IMG/VR virus record: IMGVR_UViG_3300035180_000470
Coordinates: 1 to 37,435 of that record
Strand: one strand, 5' to 3'
Source of the DNA: a virus
Length of the DNA: 37,435 nt
Each line of letters begins with the position of its first letter. Position 1 is the stretch's first letter. Below the pieces are notes generated by a model that was given only the letters and a program-made list of their open reading frames with translations, was not told the DNA's origin and searched no databases. Made by a program: the position numbers and the translations under genes. Positions 1 through 6,475 of this stretch are shown here, one piece after another.

Positions 1-1
1 G

Positions 2-148
2 GTGGGCTCACGCGATAAATCCCGGTTTGGAAAGTGGATGATCATGACGCGAGTTGACGCCATCGGTACGCTGTGCTCGCGCATCGCAGAAGCGCGGAGA
101 AAGGACCTCGAAGTAAGATCCAAGGTGTCAACGGACGTTCTCATCTAG
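2..148 (+). CDS. C-terminal end of an unidentified gene (5' partial)
   Basis: The frame is open from the left edge to a TAG at 146-148, giving 48 residues rich in Arg, Lys and Ser with a predicted helical middle (TLCSRIAEARRKDLEV). The real start is probably outside the window; an internal ATG at 44 could start a 34-residue peptide. A copy of the dispersed palindrome (130-139) lies over the last codons. The same frame reaches the next gene (ATG 212) interrupted only by this TAG and another at 188-190. I do not recognise a family, and it could be a chance open frame. Confidence 0.4.
   Translation: MGSRDKSRFGKWMIMTRVDAIGTLCSRIAEARRKDLEVRSKVSTDVLI
130..139. promoter_or_regulatory. Dispersed palindromic operator, copy 1
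   Basis: AACGGACGTT. Reverse-complemented and with flanks it reads GAGAACGTCCGTTGACACC, the fullest form of the window-wide site. It sits in the last codons of the left partial gene, about 75 bases before the start at 212. Confidence 0.55.
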
Positions 149-185
149 GGTTTCAACCCCCATCTCCTACGGTTCAAGCCGTTTG

Positions 186-208
186 TGTAGAACTCTGTGT
201 ATGTTCTA
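186..208. repeat. Inverted repeat GTAGAAC / GTTCTAC before the gene at 212
   Basis: GTAGAAC at 186-192 is followed after nine bases by its reverse complement GTTCTAC at 202-208, four bases before ATG 212. The left arm contains a -10-like TAGAAC. It may be a regulator site or part of a promoter; no good -35 element is seen. Confidence 0.4.
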
Positions 209-211
209 CTC

Positions 212-520
212 ATGGCGAACTGGTCGAAGTGGTACGGCGGTGAGTCCGCGCCCCGTGACATCCGACGTACGGATCCCGTGCACCCGCCGAAGCCTCCGGG
301 CAAGAAGGACCGAGCGAAGTGGTGCCGGGGCAAGGTTGGCGTGGAGCACACCCCGGAAGTGATGATCCCGGTGAACTCCTGGTCCCGGTCGTTCGGCCGG
401 ACCTGTGGGCCGATTTCCTGGGATCCGACACGCTGGGCGTGCTACCACTCGCTGGTGTGCACGACGTGCGGGAAGCATCTCTCGCACCGGGTCACCGTCG
501 AGGAGTGCCGGGCCTCGTGA
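212..520 (+). CDS. Small cysteine- and tryptophan-rich protein, possible zinc binder
   Basis: 102 residues from ATG 212. The frame could start at GTG 197, but ATG 212 directly follows a TGTTCTACTC motif that recurs ahead of other starts here. No clear Shine-Dalgarno is seen. The N-terminus is basic; Cys and His occur as WCRGKVGVEH, then a Cys pair RTCG...WACYH and a final CTTCGKHL, a spacing that could bind one zinc. I recall similar short proteins from actinophages without a known function. The stop overlaps the next start (GTGA), suggesting translational coupling. Confidence 0.7.
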   Translation: MANWSKWYGGESAPRDIRRTDPVHPPKPPGKKDRAKWCRGKVGVEHTPEVMIPVNSWSRSFGRTCGPISWDPTRWACYHSLVCTTCGKHLSHRVTVEECRAS

Positions 521-732
521 ACTATCTGCTGCTCCTGCTCGGCTGGCTGCCGTGGGTGATGGCCTCCGGGCTCTGCCTGTTCGCCATGCCCCCGACGAAC
601 AGGCTCGGCCGGGCCTGGTACGCGGGGACGTGGCTGTTCACGTTGGCGCTCGGCGTGTGGGTCACCCTGCTGGTGCTCGGCTTCGCCGTGTGGGGGACCG
701 GCACCTGCCCGCCCTACCACGGGTGCGTATGA
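517..732 (+). CDS. Small two-helix membrane protein
   Basis: 71 residues from GTG 517, which overlaps the TGA of the preceding gene (GTGA). Residues 2-20 and about 38-60 are strongly hydrophobic (NYLLLLLGWLPWVM; LFTLALGVWVTLLVLGFAVW), so two transmembrane helices are expected, separated by a short polar loop (PPTNRLGRAW). The tail is short and contains two cysteines. The longer frame upstream from 319 is the shadow of the previous gene. It could be a holin-like or superinfection membrane protein, but the lysis genes lie 5.5 kb away, so no role is assigned. Confidence 0.6.
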   Translation: MNYLLLLLGWLPWVMASGLCLFAMPPTNRLGRAWYAGTWLFTLALGVWVTLLVLGFAVWGTGTCPPYHGCV

Positions 733-786
733 GGCTGAACGTCTGCGAGGACTGACCTACTTCTCCGGTGCGACCGATGAAGAAGC

Positions 787-1404
787 ATGGAGTGCTCCGA
801 GCCTGGGTGCGACCGGGAGATGCGGAGCCTGGGACTGTGCAGCGCGCACTACCAGCAGCAGGCCCGCAGACTGAACCGGGAGCGCCTCGCTGTCCTGAAC
901 CCGCCGAAGCCGGGACGCAACGATGGCCCCTGCTCCAACGACCCGGCGCACGGTCAGGCGTTCAGGGTGGGCTTGTGCCCCGACTGCTACCGGGCTACCG
1001 GGAAGGGTCTGCGCGCGTCCGGGCCGTGCTCGGTGGAGGGCTGCGACCGGGTGGAGCCGACCCATCGCGGTCTGTGTGGGATGCACTACCAGCGCTGGCG
1101 TCGGGAGGTCAGACCGAAGAAGAAGCGCTACCGGACGACGACCGCTGACCTGGTGCGCCTGGTCCTGGTCATCGAGCAGGGTGCGGCGGGCATCGGTGGC
1201 CTCCTGGAGCGCGCGGACGGCGGTCCGCTCCCGTGGCCCGTGGTGGAGGCGAGGCTCCTGGAGGTGCACGCCGTGCTCGGGTCAGTGCGACGCACGGTGG
1301 AGTGGCAGCGCGCGATCCTCGACATGCGGCACTCAGAACCCGCGACTGGTGCTGATCCCAGCAGCGAGGACGAACGCCAGGGCGATGAGCGCACCGGCAC
1401 GTAG
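787..1404 (+). CDS. Protein with repeated cysteine/histidine zinc-finger motifs
   Basis: 205 residues. The first 110 carry three related Cys/His units: CSEPGCDREMRSLGLCSAHY, then a cluster around C-SNDPAH...LCPDCY, then CSVEGCDRVEPTHRGLCGMHY. This C-x4-C-x7/8-C-x2-H pattern is typical of phage zinc-finger proteins, some of which precede endonuclease VII-like domains. No catalytic HNH core follows; the C-terminal 90 residues are helical and then acidic. Likely a nucleic-acid-binding accessory protein. It ends in TAG and faces the minus-strand block, so transcription converges near 1405-1421. Confidence 0.65.
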   Translation: MECSEPGCDREMRSLGLCSAHYQQQARRLNRERLAVLNPPKPGRNDGPCSNDPAHGQAFRVGLCPDCYRATGKGLRASGPCSVEGCDRVEPTHRGLCGMHYQRWRREVRPKKKRYRTTTADLVRLVLVIEQGAAGIGGLLERADGGPLPWPVVEARLLEVHAVLGSVRRTVEWQRAILDMRHSEPATGADPSSEDERQGDERTGT

Positions 1405-1421
1405 GTAGAAGTCCTGTCGGG

Positions 1422-1736
1422 TCACTGTATCCTCGCCCATTCGATGGCGTCGTTGTGGCCCTTCCGGGCCTGCATCTCCGTGGGGTAACGGTCTATGTGC
1501 TGTCCATCAGGCAGGCCGAAGACCATCGTCTCGAAGATCAGGGGCGGTCCTCCCGTCCTGAACGAGTGGTCAGCGCCCAGCCACATGGTGGACACCTCCA
1601 GCGCTCCGGAGGTGAGCGACTGGACCTGTGTCTTCTGGACGACCTTGTAGGCGAAGTCCTCGAACAGGCGGGCGTATTCCTGTATGTCGATGGGGTCGCC
1701 TTGGCGGTTGAAGTACATCTCGTAGCAGGCGTTCAC
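1422..1736 (-). CDS. Conserved-looking phage protein of unknown function
   Basis: 104 residues from GTG 1736, which overlaps the TGA of the upstream gene (GTGA). It is last in the minus-strand run 2756 to 1422. The sequence is well balanced and reads as a folded domain: an N-terminal MYFNRQGDPIDIQEYARLFEDF segment, a central strand-rich part with STMWLGADHSFRTGGPPLIFETMVFG, and a terminal motif with two His (DRYPTEMQARKGHNDAIEWARI). I recall similar proteins in actinophages but know no function. No membrane segment or cysteine cluster is seen. Confidence 0.75.
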   Translation of the reverse strand: MNACYEMYFNRQGDPIDIQEYARLFEDFAYKVVQKTQVQSLTSGALEVSTMWLGADHSFRTGGPPLIFETMVFGLPDGQHIDRYPTEMQARKGHNDAIEWARIQ

Positions 1737-2035
1737 TGGACGCTCCGCAGGTGGACCTCGGCCTCACCGAGGAGGGTGGACAGGGCGGTGAAGTAGCGCA
1801 TGGTGCCGGACCAGCCGCACGTGCACTGCTGGATCACCCGGTCGGACGCGGCGACGACCTCGATGACGTGCTCGGCCCTGCGCTGGTCGCGCGGGATGGC
1901 GCAGTCCGGGTTCTCGCAGACGGTGTAGTGGTTGGCGTCGCAGCCGAAGCACCGCCGACCTTCCGCCTGCTCCTGGAGTCCCACCCGACGCCACAGCCGC
2001 TCCCCGTACGCGATGGCGTCCTGCTCGACGCTCAT
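1733..2035 (-). CDS. Cysteine-rich small protein, probable zinc binder
   Basis: 100 residues from ATG 2035, which overlaps the preceding TGA (ATGA), so the start is set by coupling. Cysteines fall in two groups: RRCFGCDANHYTVCENPDC (residues about 31-48) and QQCTCGW (about 74-79), consistent with one or two structural zinc sites. The rest is helical, with a final segment FTALSTLLGEAEVHLRS. Function unknown; it belongs to the four-gene run driven from the promoter near 2800. Confidence 0.65.
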   Translation of the reverse strand: MSVEQDAIAYGERLWRRVGLQEQAEGRRCFGCDANHYTVCENPDCAIPRDQRRAEHVIEVVAASDRVIQQCTCGWSGTMRYFTALSTLLGEAEVHLRSVQ

Positions 2036-2271
2036 GCGTACAGGGAGAACTTGGAGGCGGCGGCGCGCATGAACATCCAGTCGTCCGCCTCCTCGGTGGT
2101 CTGGAACTTCGGTGGCGTGCGCGGGTCCGTGAAGATGACCTGCGTGCTGAACAGCCACTGCGCGGCCTTGGCGATCTCCTTCTCCACCTGCAACTGCTTG
2201 AGGGTGTACTCGCGGCTGATCCATTTCTGCTGACGCTGCGCCAGCATCCGGTCCAGTTCCTCGTTCGTCAT
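2032..2271 (-). CDS. Small protein ending in the shared F-x-S/T-x-x-x-A-x-x-W motif
   Basis: 79 residues from ATG 2271, overlapping the upstream TGA (ATGA). The N-terminal half is a charged helix (MTNEELDRMLAQRQQKWISR...). Residues about 53-67 read PKFQTTEEADDWMF, one of five near-copies of a P-K/R-F-x-S/T-x-x-E/Q-A-x-x-W-L/M segment found in otherwise different proteins of this window. Function unknown. Confidence 0.65.
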   Translation of the reverse strand: MTNEELDRMLAQRQQKWISREYTLKQLQVEKEIAKAAQWLFSTQVIFTDPRTPPKFQTTEEADDWMFMRAAASKFSLYA

Positions 2272-2756
2272 GGCTTCCTCCGCAGTCGGTCGAGGAACGT
2301 GCGCACGGTCATCGAGTCGCTGTGGGCCGCTCCGAAGTGATCGTCCAGGTCGCCGCAGATCTTGCAGGGGCCGTTGGGCGCGTGCTCGCGCGGCGTCACC
2401 GCCGACTTCGTGAGGTCCGCCTTGTCCAGCCATGCCTCGGCTTCCTCGACGGACTTGAACTTGGGGATCTCGTAGTGCGGCAGGGCCACGGTCGACTCGT
2501 TGCCCATCGTCAGGGTGTAGGTGAAGGCGATGGAGTCCCCGTTGGTGACCCGGATCGGGTTCATGGCCTTCTCCTTGCCGACGAGGTTGCCGTTCTTGAG
2601 CAGCCGCATCGCCGTCACATCGCTGCCGCCAGTTGCGTGCCACGTGCCCTCGAACTTCGTCTCCATGACGCCGGGAGTGACCTTGAGGAACTGGTCTTCG
2701 ATGCGTCCCACCATCACGCCCTGCGCGTAGATGAGGATCTCGTAGTCATCGCCCAT
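2268..2756 (-). CDS. Unknown protein with shared W-motif and a C-terminal Cys/His tail
   Basis: 162 residues from ATG 2756, with a CAGGAG Shine-Dalgarno nine bases upstream. The first 95 residues are strand-rich and contain VTNGDSIAFTYTLTMGN, which resembles NVVNGDSIQFTYSL near the end of the structural protein at 23989-24885. Next comes PKFKSVEEAEAWLD (shared motif), then a tail with CKICGDLDDHFGAAH, a plausible zinc-binding knuckle. First gene of a four-gene overlapping run; a good sigma-70-type promoter lies about 40 bases upstream. Function unknown. Confidence 0.7.
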   Translation of the reverse strand: MGDDYEILIYAQGVMVGRIEDQFLKVTPGVMETKFEGTWHATGGSDVTAMRLLKNGNLVGKEKAMNPIRVTNGDSIAFTYTLTMGNESTVALPHYEIPKFKSVEEAEAWLDKADLTKSAVTPREHAPNGPCKICGDLDDHFGAAHSDSMTVRTFLDRLRRKP

Positions 2757-2794
2757 GCGGGACTCCTGGCGGTATCGGCGGTTGCGGTGGGTCT

Positions 2795-2823
2795 GTTCTA
2801 CTCCTGTTCGGAGTCTTGGTCAA
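2795..2823 (-). promoter_or_regulatory. Minus-strand promoter for the 2756-1422 run
   Basis: On the minus strand, TTGACC (2823-2818), a 17-base spacer and TAGAAC (2800-2795). Expected transcription start is near 2788, about 30 bases ahead of ATG 2756 and its Shine-Dalgarno. The -35 lies within CCTTGACCAAG, a near-palindrome also found near 3475 and 23310. Confidence 0.6.
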
Positions 2824-2915
2824 GGACAACACGGTTGCTGCGGTGTGAATAACGCTCTGACCTGCGGCGATGCCGCGAATGATTAGTGACTGTGAGTCAG
2901 TTAGCCAGAGATGCG

Positions 2916-2925
2916 AACGGACGTT
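2916..2925. promoter_or_regulatory. Dispersed palindromic operator, copy 2
   Basis: AACGGACGTT in the context GCGAACGGACGTTGACACC, in non-coding DNA. TTGACA (2924-2929) overlaps its right arm, and TATATT lies at 2941-2946, but the 11-base spacing is too short for a standard promoter. Confidence 0.6.
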
Positions 2926-3459
2926 GACACCCCAGATGCTTATATTCGGCAACTTGCACTGGTCACGGAACGGTCACGGCGCTCCGAAACAGAAGAAGAC
3001 CAGAACGGATGCGGAGCACAACCTCGGCCGCTGACCCAGGCGTACCTTCCCTGCGTGATCTCTAGCCCTCCGACAACAGGTCGGCGGCACCTAGTCAGGC
3101 TTTCACCCTCTAGGCCAACCACTGCATCCGTACTGGTCTCACTGTCGTGCTGTGTCCCGAGGAGCGAACTCCTGGCGTGACCTCGTCGTATCTCGCACAG
3201 GGGCTGACAGCCACGGCTCCACAGCCGCTCGCCACACCACTCTCGTCCATCGTCACTGCGGGCCGGGTCGCGGATTTCAGGTCCACCGATGCTCAACGGG
3301 GTAAGAGCCCGCCGCTGTCCCGACGCGGGTTAGCGCGCCGACCGGTTCCCATGATCTGGAGAGGCGCTTGGTCACTCAGAACAGGGCACTACCACTCGCC
3401 GAGTACGGATCCGTTTCTGTTCCTCACCGGGGGCGAGCGGGTCTTGCAAACTCAACTAG

Positions 3460-3483
3460 AGGTAGAACACTACTTGGTCAAGG
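3460..3483 (-). promoter_or_regulatory. CTTGACCAAG plus TGTTCTAC element (minus strand)
   Basis: Read on the minus strand: CCTTGACCAAG, then TAGTGTTCTACC. The same pairing of elements occurs on the plus strand at 23309-23329 before the gene at 23339, and in shortened form at 14396-14411. The recurrence suggests a control element; its function is not shown. Confidence 0.35.
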
Positions 3484-3491
3484 ACGCGCGG

Positions 3492-3725
3492 TCAAGCAGG
3501 CTTCGGCGCGTGCTCGAAGGTGATCAGGTACTCCTCGCCCAGCAGGAACTGCGCGGACGCGGCCTCGTTGAGGATGCCCAGGGTGATGTTGCCGGACGGG
3601 GTGTACTTCGACCACTCCTTGTTCTCCTCACCGCGCGACACCGGGCTGAGGGTGATCTGCTTGCAGTCCTTCTGGTGGGCGTTCTCGGTGATGGTCTGGA
3701 CGAAGAACTTGGCGACGACGGACAT
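3492..3725 (-). CDS. Conserved-looking small phage protein of unknown function
   Basis: 77 residues from ATG 3725, with GAGAGG as Shine-Dalgarno eight bases upstream. Upstream codons back to 3866 are open but lack a start with a ribosome site. The sequence (MSVVAKFFVQTITENAHQKD, then SRGEENKEWSKYTPSG) is strand-rich, well balanced and free of cysteines apart from one. I recall similar proteins in a range of tailed phages but know no established role. It is separated from the next upstream gene by 79 bases, and the long non-coding stretch follows it. Confidence 0.7.
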   Translation of the reverse strand: MSVVAKFFVQTITENAHQKDCKQITLSPVSRGEENKEWSKYTPSGNITLGILNEAASAQFLLGEEYLITFEHAPKPA

Positions 3726-3804
3726 GGCGAACCTCTCGACGGAGTGAACACGGAGAGGCTGCGAGGGGGCGTTGGCCCAACCCGACCCGCAGCCAGGGTA
3801 GCGG

Positions 3805-4200
3805 CTAGTAGTTGTGGTAGCCATCCCATCCACGCACGCCGTTCGGGAACTCCCGGCCGCAGCCACAGGCGCACGTCGTGTACTTCCGCCCGCCGTAGCG
3901 TTTCAAGTCGTACATGATGCGCTTCTCGATGGTCGGGTCGCGGCGCATCATCTCCACGTAGCGCTCCACCTCAGCGGCGTTGTCGCGCTGCTTGCGGTTC
4001 TGCGGGCGCAGGGTGAGCACCCCGTACTCGCCCAGGCCCATCTCCTGCTCCATGCGGGAGATGTTCTCCAGGCTCTGCTCATGCTTCGACTTCTCCGGCG
4101 AGCGCCGGATCCGTGGTGGGCTGTTGTAGTCCTGGAACAGTGGCCGCACGGCCCATACCGCCACCGCCACCATCGCGGGCCAGAAGAACACCCAGAACAT
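3805..4200 (-). CDS. Membrane-anchored protein with C-terminal Cys knuckle
   Basis: 131 residues from ATG 4200, which overlaps the upstream stop (TGATG) and has GGAGG five bases before it; GTG 4212 is a possible alternative. Residues 1-20 (MFWVFFWPAMVAVAVWAVRP) form one transmembrane helix with a basic segment after it. A polar, helical middle follows, then a cysteine-rich end, TTCACGCGREFPNG, that resembles a small zinc knuckle also seen in some DNA- or RNA-modifying proteins. Ends in TAG. Function unknown; a membrane-tethered regulator or early host-takeover factor is possible. Confidence 0.65.
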   Translation of the reverse strand: MFWVFFWPAMVAVAVWAVRPLFQDYNSPPRIRRSPEKSKHEQSLENISRMEQEMGLGEYGVLTLRPQNRKQRDNAAEVERYVEMMRRDPTIEKRIMYDLKRYGGRKYTTCACGCGREFPNGVRGWDGYHNY

Positions 4201-4430
4201 CAGAACCTCCACGGCCTCGCCGATTGGACTTCCAGCCAGCGCTCCGCCTGCTCAGCGGACTCGAACTTCGGATGGGTCAACGCGAGGATCGGAAGATCCT
4301 CCTCGTTCACGTGTACTCGGCGCTGGCAGCACAGGTCTTGTACCCAGTACCAGGATTTCTCCACGTCGTAGTGCTCGATGACCACCTTGTGGAGGTCGTG
4401 ACCGTGAGATAGGAAGAACCACTGGCTCAT
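4200..4430 (-). CDS. Small protein ending in the shared W-motif
   Basis: 76 residues from ATG 4430, overlapping the TGA of the HNH gene (ATGA). The N-terminal part (MSQWFFLSHGHDLHKVVIEHY) alternates hydrophobic and polar residues like paired strands, two adjacent cysteines (CCQRR) follow, and it ends with PKFESAEQAERWLE, one of five copies of this segment in the window. Function unknown. Confidence 0.65.
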   Translation of the reverse strand: MSQWFFLSHGHDLHKVVIEHYDVEKSWYWVQDLCCQRRVHVNEEDLPILALTHPKFESAEQAERWLEVQSARPWRF

Positions 4431-4735
4431 GCGTCTCCATTGATGTCCAACCACGTTGGAATCGCTTCACCGTAGAAGAACCACGCTGATTCGTCTACGC
4501 GCTCGAACATGCGCCATGCCATCTGGCAAGTCTCGCAGTGATCCCGGAAGTCCTTGGTATCAGCCTTCTTCTGGTTGCACCGACCGCAGGAGGTGACGCG
4601 GTTCCACGTGACGTTGGGGCCACCCAACGCCTTCGGTACTACGTGGTCCCACGTCACCTCCAGCGTGCCGAGTCGGCGGTCGCAGTAGTGACAGAACTTG
4701 CTGTGCCTCTGGGGCTTCGGGAAACGCCTACCCAC
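4427..4735 (-). CDS. HNH endonuclease
   Basis: 102 residues from GTG 4735, overlapping the end of the upstream gene by eight bases. It shows the classical small HNH fold: zinc cysteines C15-x2-C18 and C50-x2-C53, the ββα-metal core W29-D30-H31-V-V-P34, then GG and N45, followed by CNQKK. D30-H31 supply metal binding and the general base. Such nucleases nick or cut double-stranded DNA; in phages they often act with terminase at packaging, but this one sits in a minus-strand accessory run 10 kb from terminase. A homing or mobile role is also possible. The long open frame upstream to 5059 is a shadow of the next gene. Confidence 0.85.
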   Translation of the reverse strand: MGRRFPKPQRHSKFCHYCDRRLGTLEVTWDHVVPKALGGPNVTWNRVTSCGRCNQKKADTKDFRDHCETCQMAWRMFERVDESAWFFYGEAIPTWLDINGDA

Positions 4736-5111
4736 GTGCCTTCGTGCGCTTGCGCACGGCGTCCTTCGACGTGCCCTTGACCCCGTGCGTCCGGAATCGG
4801 TGCACGGCGAAGCCCTGTGGCGTTTCGATGACACGACGGACACCCTGCTCCGCGCACTCCGGGCAGGCGGTCCCCACGGCGGGGGACGACTTCCGCTTCG
4901 CACGCGGAAGCGGCTGGAGGCGTCGCCCGTGGGCGAGCAGGGTGGCGAGGTCGTTCTCCAGGATCTCCACGCACGGCGTGCACAGATCCACCTCCACCAC
5001 GTCCTTGTTGAACGTGAGCGGGACGGACTGCTGGACGCCGTCAGCGCCGTTCTCCACATCGAACGTGTTGGCGCAGCGGTCGCACTTCACTCGCACCAGG
5101 ACTTCACGCAT
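4728..5111 (-). CDS. Zinc-ribbon protein with an Lsr2-like dimerisation segment
   Basis: 127 residues from ATG 5111, seven bases inside the end of the upstream gene. CDRC near residue 10 and CTPC near residue 44 could form one zinc site, and CPEC near 80 starts another. The part between them (NGADGVQQSVPLTF, then DVVEVDL) and the following ILENDLATLLAHGRR resemble the N-terminal dimerisation domain of Lsr2, the actinobacterial xenogeneic silencer (charged acid-rich strand, DYEIDL-like strand, helix). The end is basic. A phage Lsr2-like antagonist or DNA bridger is a possibility, not a firm call. Confidence 0.5.
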   Translation of the reverse strand: MREVLVRVKCDRCANTFDVENGADGVQQSVPLTFNKDVVEVDLCTPCVEILENDLATLLAHGRRLQPLPRAKRKSSPAVGTACPECAEQGVRRVIETPQGFAVHRFRTHGVKGTSKDAVRKRTKARG

Positions 5112-5478
5112 TGGACTTCTCCTCCACGATGCCGTGCTCCGCAACGGAGCGCTTGAAGAACTCGCTGTGGACCTCGTGGGTCACGTTGCCCCGGTCCATG
5201 CCCTTCAACTCGTAGCCGTCCACGTAGGCGTAGTTGGAGCCGCGCTTGTCCCACGTCTCCCGGTACTTGTCGATGCGTCGCGTCCCGCACCGGATGCAGG
5301 CGGCGGTACGAGCGAGGATGCGCTCCTTGTTCTTGCGACCCTCCATCACGTGCCACTCGACGCGGTAGGGACCGACCTGCGCCCAGGAGTGACGGAACTC
5401 CCGGCAGTTGAGGTGGTCGTCGGCGAGGGCCGTGTAGTCGGCCTTCGGCTTGCTGGTCTTACGGGTTGCGGCTGCCAC
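5104..5478 (-). CDS. Unknown protein with Cys pair
   Basis: 124 residues from GTG 5478, with CAGGAG ten bases upstream; it overlaps the upstream gene by 20 bases. After a basic, disordered start, LNCREFRHSWAQVG is followed by a CIRCGTRR pair; together C25, H30 and the C-x2-C could bind zinc, a layout I recall in many short actinophage proteins. The remainder is polar, with aromatic residues (SNYAYVDGYELKG). Function unknown. Confidence 0.65.
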   Translation of the reverse strand: MAAATRKTSKPKADYTALADDHLNCREFRHSWAQVGPYRVEWHVMEGRKNKERILARTAACIRCGTRRIDKYRETWDKRGSNYAYVDGYELKGMDRGNVTHEVHSEFFKRSVAEHGIVEEKSNA

Positions 5479-5887
5479 TGAATACTCCTGGAGGGGATTG
5501 ACTGGTCTTGATGACGACTGCCACCTTGCGGATGTTGAAGTCGCGAAACATCGGCAGGAGGCAGTTGTTGACGCTGAGGCGAAGGTTTCCCTCGCCGATG
5601 ATGCGACCGGACCACATGCCGTTGCCTATCTCCGTCTCGTCCACCGTGAGTTCGGTGGTATCGAAGGAGAAGGACCAGGACGGGTAGACGAGCAGGTCCG
5701 CCTTCGGGATCTGGAGTGCCAGGTAGTCCCCTTTCATGCCGAGGTCGGCGGGCGTGGGTACGAGCACGGCTTCCACGTCGGGGATCAGGAGTGGCGCGAC
5801 GTACTGGGTCAGCCAGATGCTCGTGCCACTGATGCCGAAGGAGAAGTCTCCCCAGCGGAAGTAGCGCTTCGCATCGAGCCTTGCCAT
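5459..5887 (-). CDS. Unknown protein, first gene of the minus-strand block
   Basis: 142 residues from ATG 5887, with AAGGAG Shine-Dalgarno (GGACAAGGAGAGACATG). The sequence is strand-rich and acidic-balanced, with few helices, no cysteine cluster and no membrane segment (GDFSFGISGTSIWLTQYVAPLLIPDVEAVL; LTVDETEIGNGMWSG). It ends in TAA, rare in this window. A promoter with an operator in its spacer lies about 65 bases upstream, so this gene and those after it are probably repressible. I do not recognise a family. Confidence 0.65.
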   Translation of the reverse strand: MARLDAKRYFRWGDFSFGISGTSIWLTQYVAPLLIPDVEAVLVPTPADLGMKGDYLALQIPKADLLVYPSWSFSFDTTELTVDETEIGNGMWSGRIIGEGNLRLSVNNCLLPMFRDFNIRKVAVVIKTSQSPPGVFSGSRNP

Positions 5888-5950
5888 GTCTCTCCTTGTC
5901 CAGGTGGGCTAGAACAGAACCTACGCGGAAACCTTTGGGGGCCGCCAGCC

Positions 5951-5980
5951 GTTCTACCCGACAACGTCCGTTCTCGCCAA
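5951..5980 (-). promoter_or_regulatory. Minus-strand promoter with the dispersed operator in its spacer
   Basis: Minus strand: TTGGCG (5980-5975), 18-base spacer, TAGAAC (5956-5951). The palindrome AACGTCCGTT (5963-5972; copy 3) fills the spacer, so a bound protein would block RNA polymerase. Expected start near 5944, ahead of the gene starting at 5887. Confidence 0.65.
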
Positions 5981-6039
5981 GAAATCTCCGATAGAGACAC
6001 CAGGTGGCTGCCCTGGCTGCCTCGTCACAAGGAGATGCC

Positions 6040-6471
6040 ATGTCCGCAACCGACCCTGTCGCCGACCCTCCGGCGTACGTCCAGCCCTCCTGGTTCGACA
6101 ACCTCAAGGCCCAGACCCGCCACACCCTGCTCCTCCTCGCCGGTTCCCTGGTCACGGCCTGCCTGCTGTGGGCCTCGCAGAACGGCGACACCATCCTCGC
6201 GGCCCTCAACATCCCGCCTGCGCTGTACCCCTTCGCTGCGACCGCCCTCGGTTCCCTGATCCTGGCCGCTACCAAGATCACCAAGCAGTACGGCTTCGTC
6301 GGCGGCGACGGTGGCGACAGCACCGGGACCGGCGCAGACATCACTGGAGTCCGTGACAACACGACTCCTCCGCCTGAGGTGGCAGAGCCGATGGGTGACC
6401 ACGCTGCTGACCCGGCGACCGCCGACGCTCCGCTGGATGTCTCGGACCTTCCCGCCGACCCGGCTGTGTGA
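6040..6471 (+). CDS. Holin
   Basis: 143 residues from ATG 6040, with AAGGAG seven bases upstream. Two transmembrane helices (about 29-46, LLLLAGSLVTACLLW; and 61-80, ALYPFAATALGSLILAATKI) are separated by a short polar turn, followed by KQYGF and a long acidic, Pro/Ala-rich cytoplasmic tail. A small two-helix protein directly before an endolysin gene is the standard holin arrangement. It would form membrane lesions that release the endolysin at lysis. No antiholin start is evident. Confidence 0.75.
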   Translation: MSATDPVADPPAYVQPSWFDNLKAQTRHTLLLLAGSLVTACLLWASQNGDTILAALNIPPALYPFAATALGSLILAATKITKQYGFVGGDGGDSTGTGADITGVRDNTTPPPEVAEPMGDHAADPATADAPLDVSDLPADPAV

Positions 6472-6475
6472 CCTC

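Larger units (their letters stand above)
2824..3491. other. Long stretch without a convincing gene; possible structured RNA or regulatory region
   Basis: About 670 bases. The ORFs here (plus 2911-3180, minus 2940-3296) are Arg/Ser-rich, lack Shine-Dalgarno sequences and look non-coding. The stretch holds operator copy 2, a tandem GGTCACGG pair (near 2960-2980), and a GC-rich foldable part around 3300-3345. A minus-strand CCTTGACCAAG plus GTTCTAC element lies near 3460-3483 and would transcribe into the stretch. I found no tRNA. It may encode an untranslated RNA read leftward, but that is inference. Confidence 0.35.

Noticed and set aside
2-520. Amber read-through fusion of the left partial gene with the gene at 212
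   Set aside because: It would need two TAGs (146 and 188) to be read, and the gap holds an operator and promoter-like repeat, so separate genes are more likely.
2940-3296. 118-codon minus-strand ORF (and plus-strand 2911-3180)
   Set aside because: Arg/Ser-rich, no ribosome site, no domain impression, poor codon-position GC pattern.
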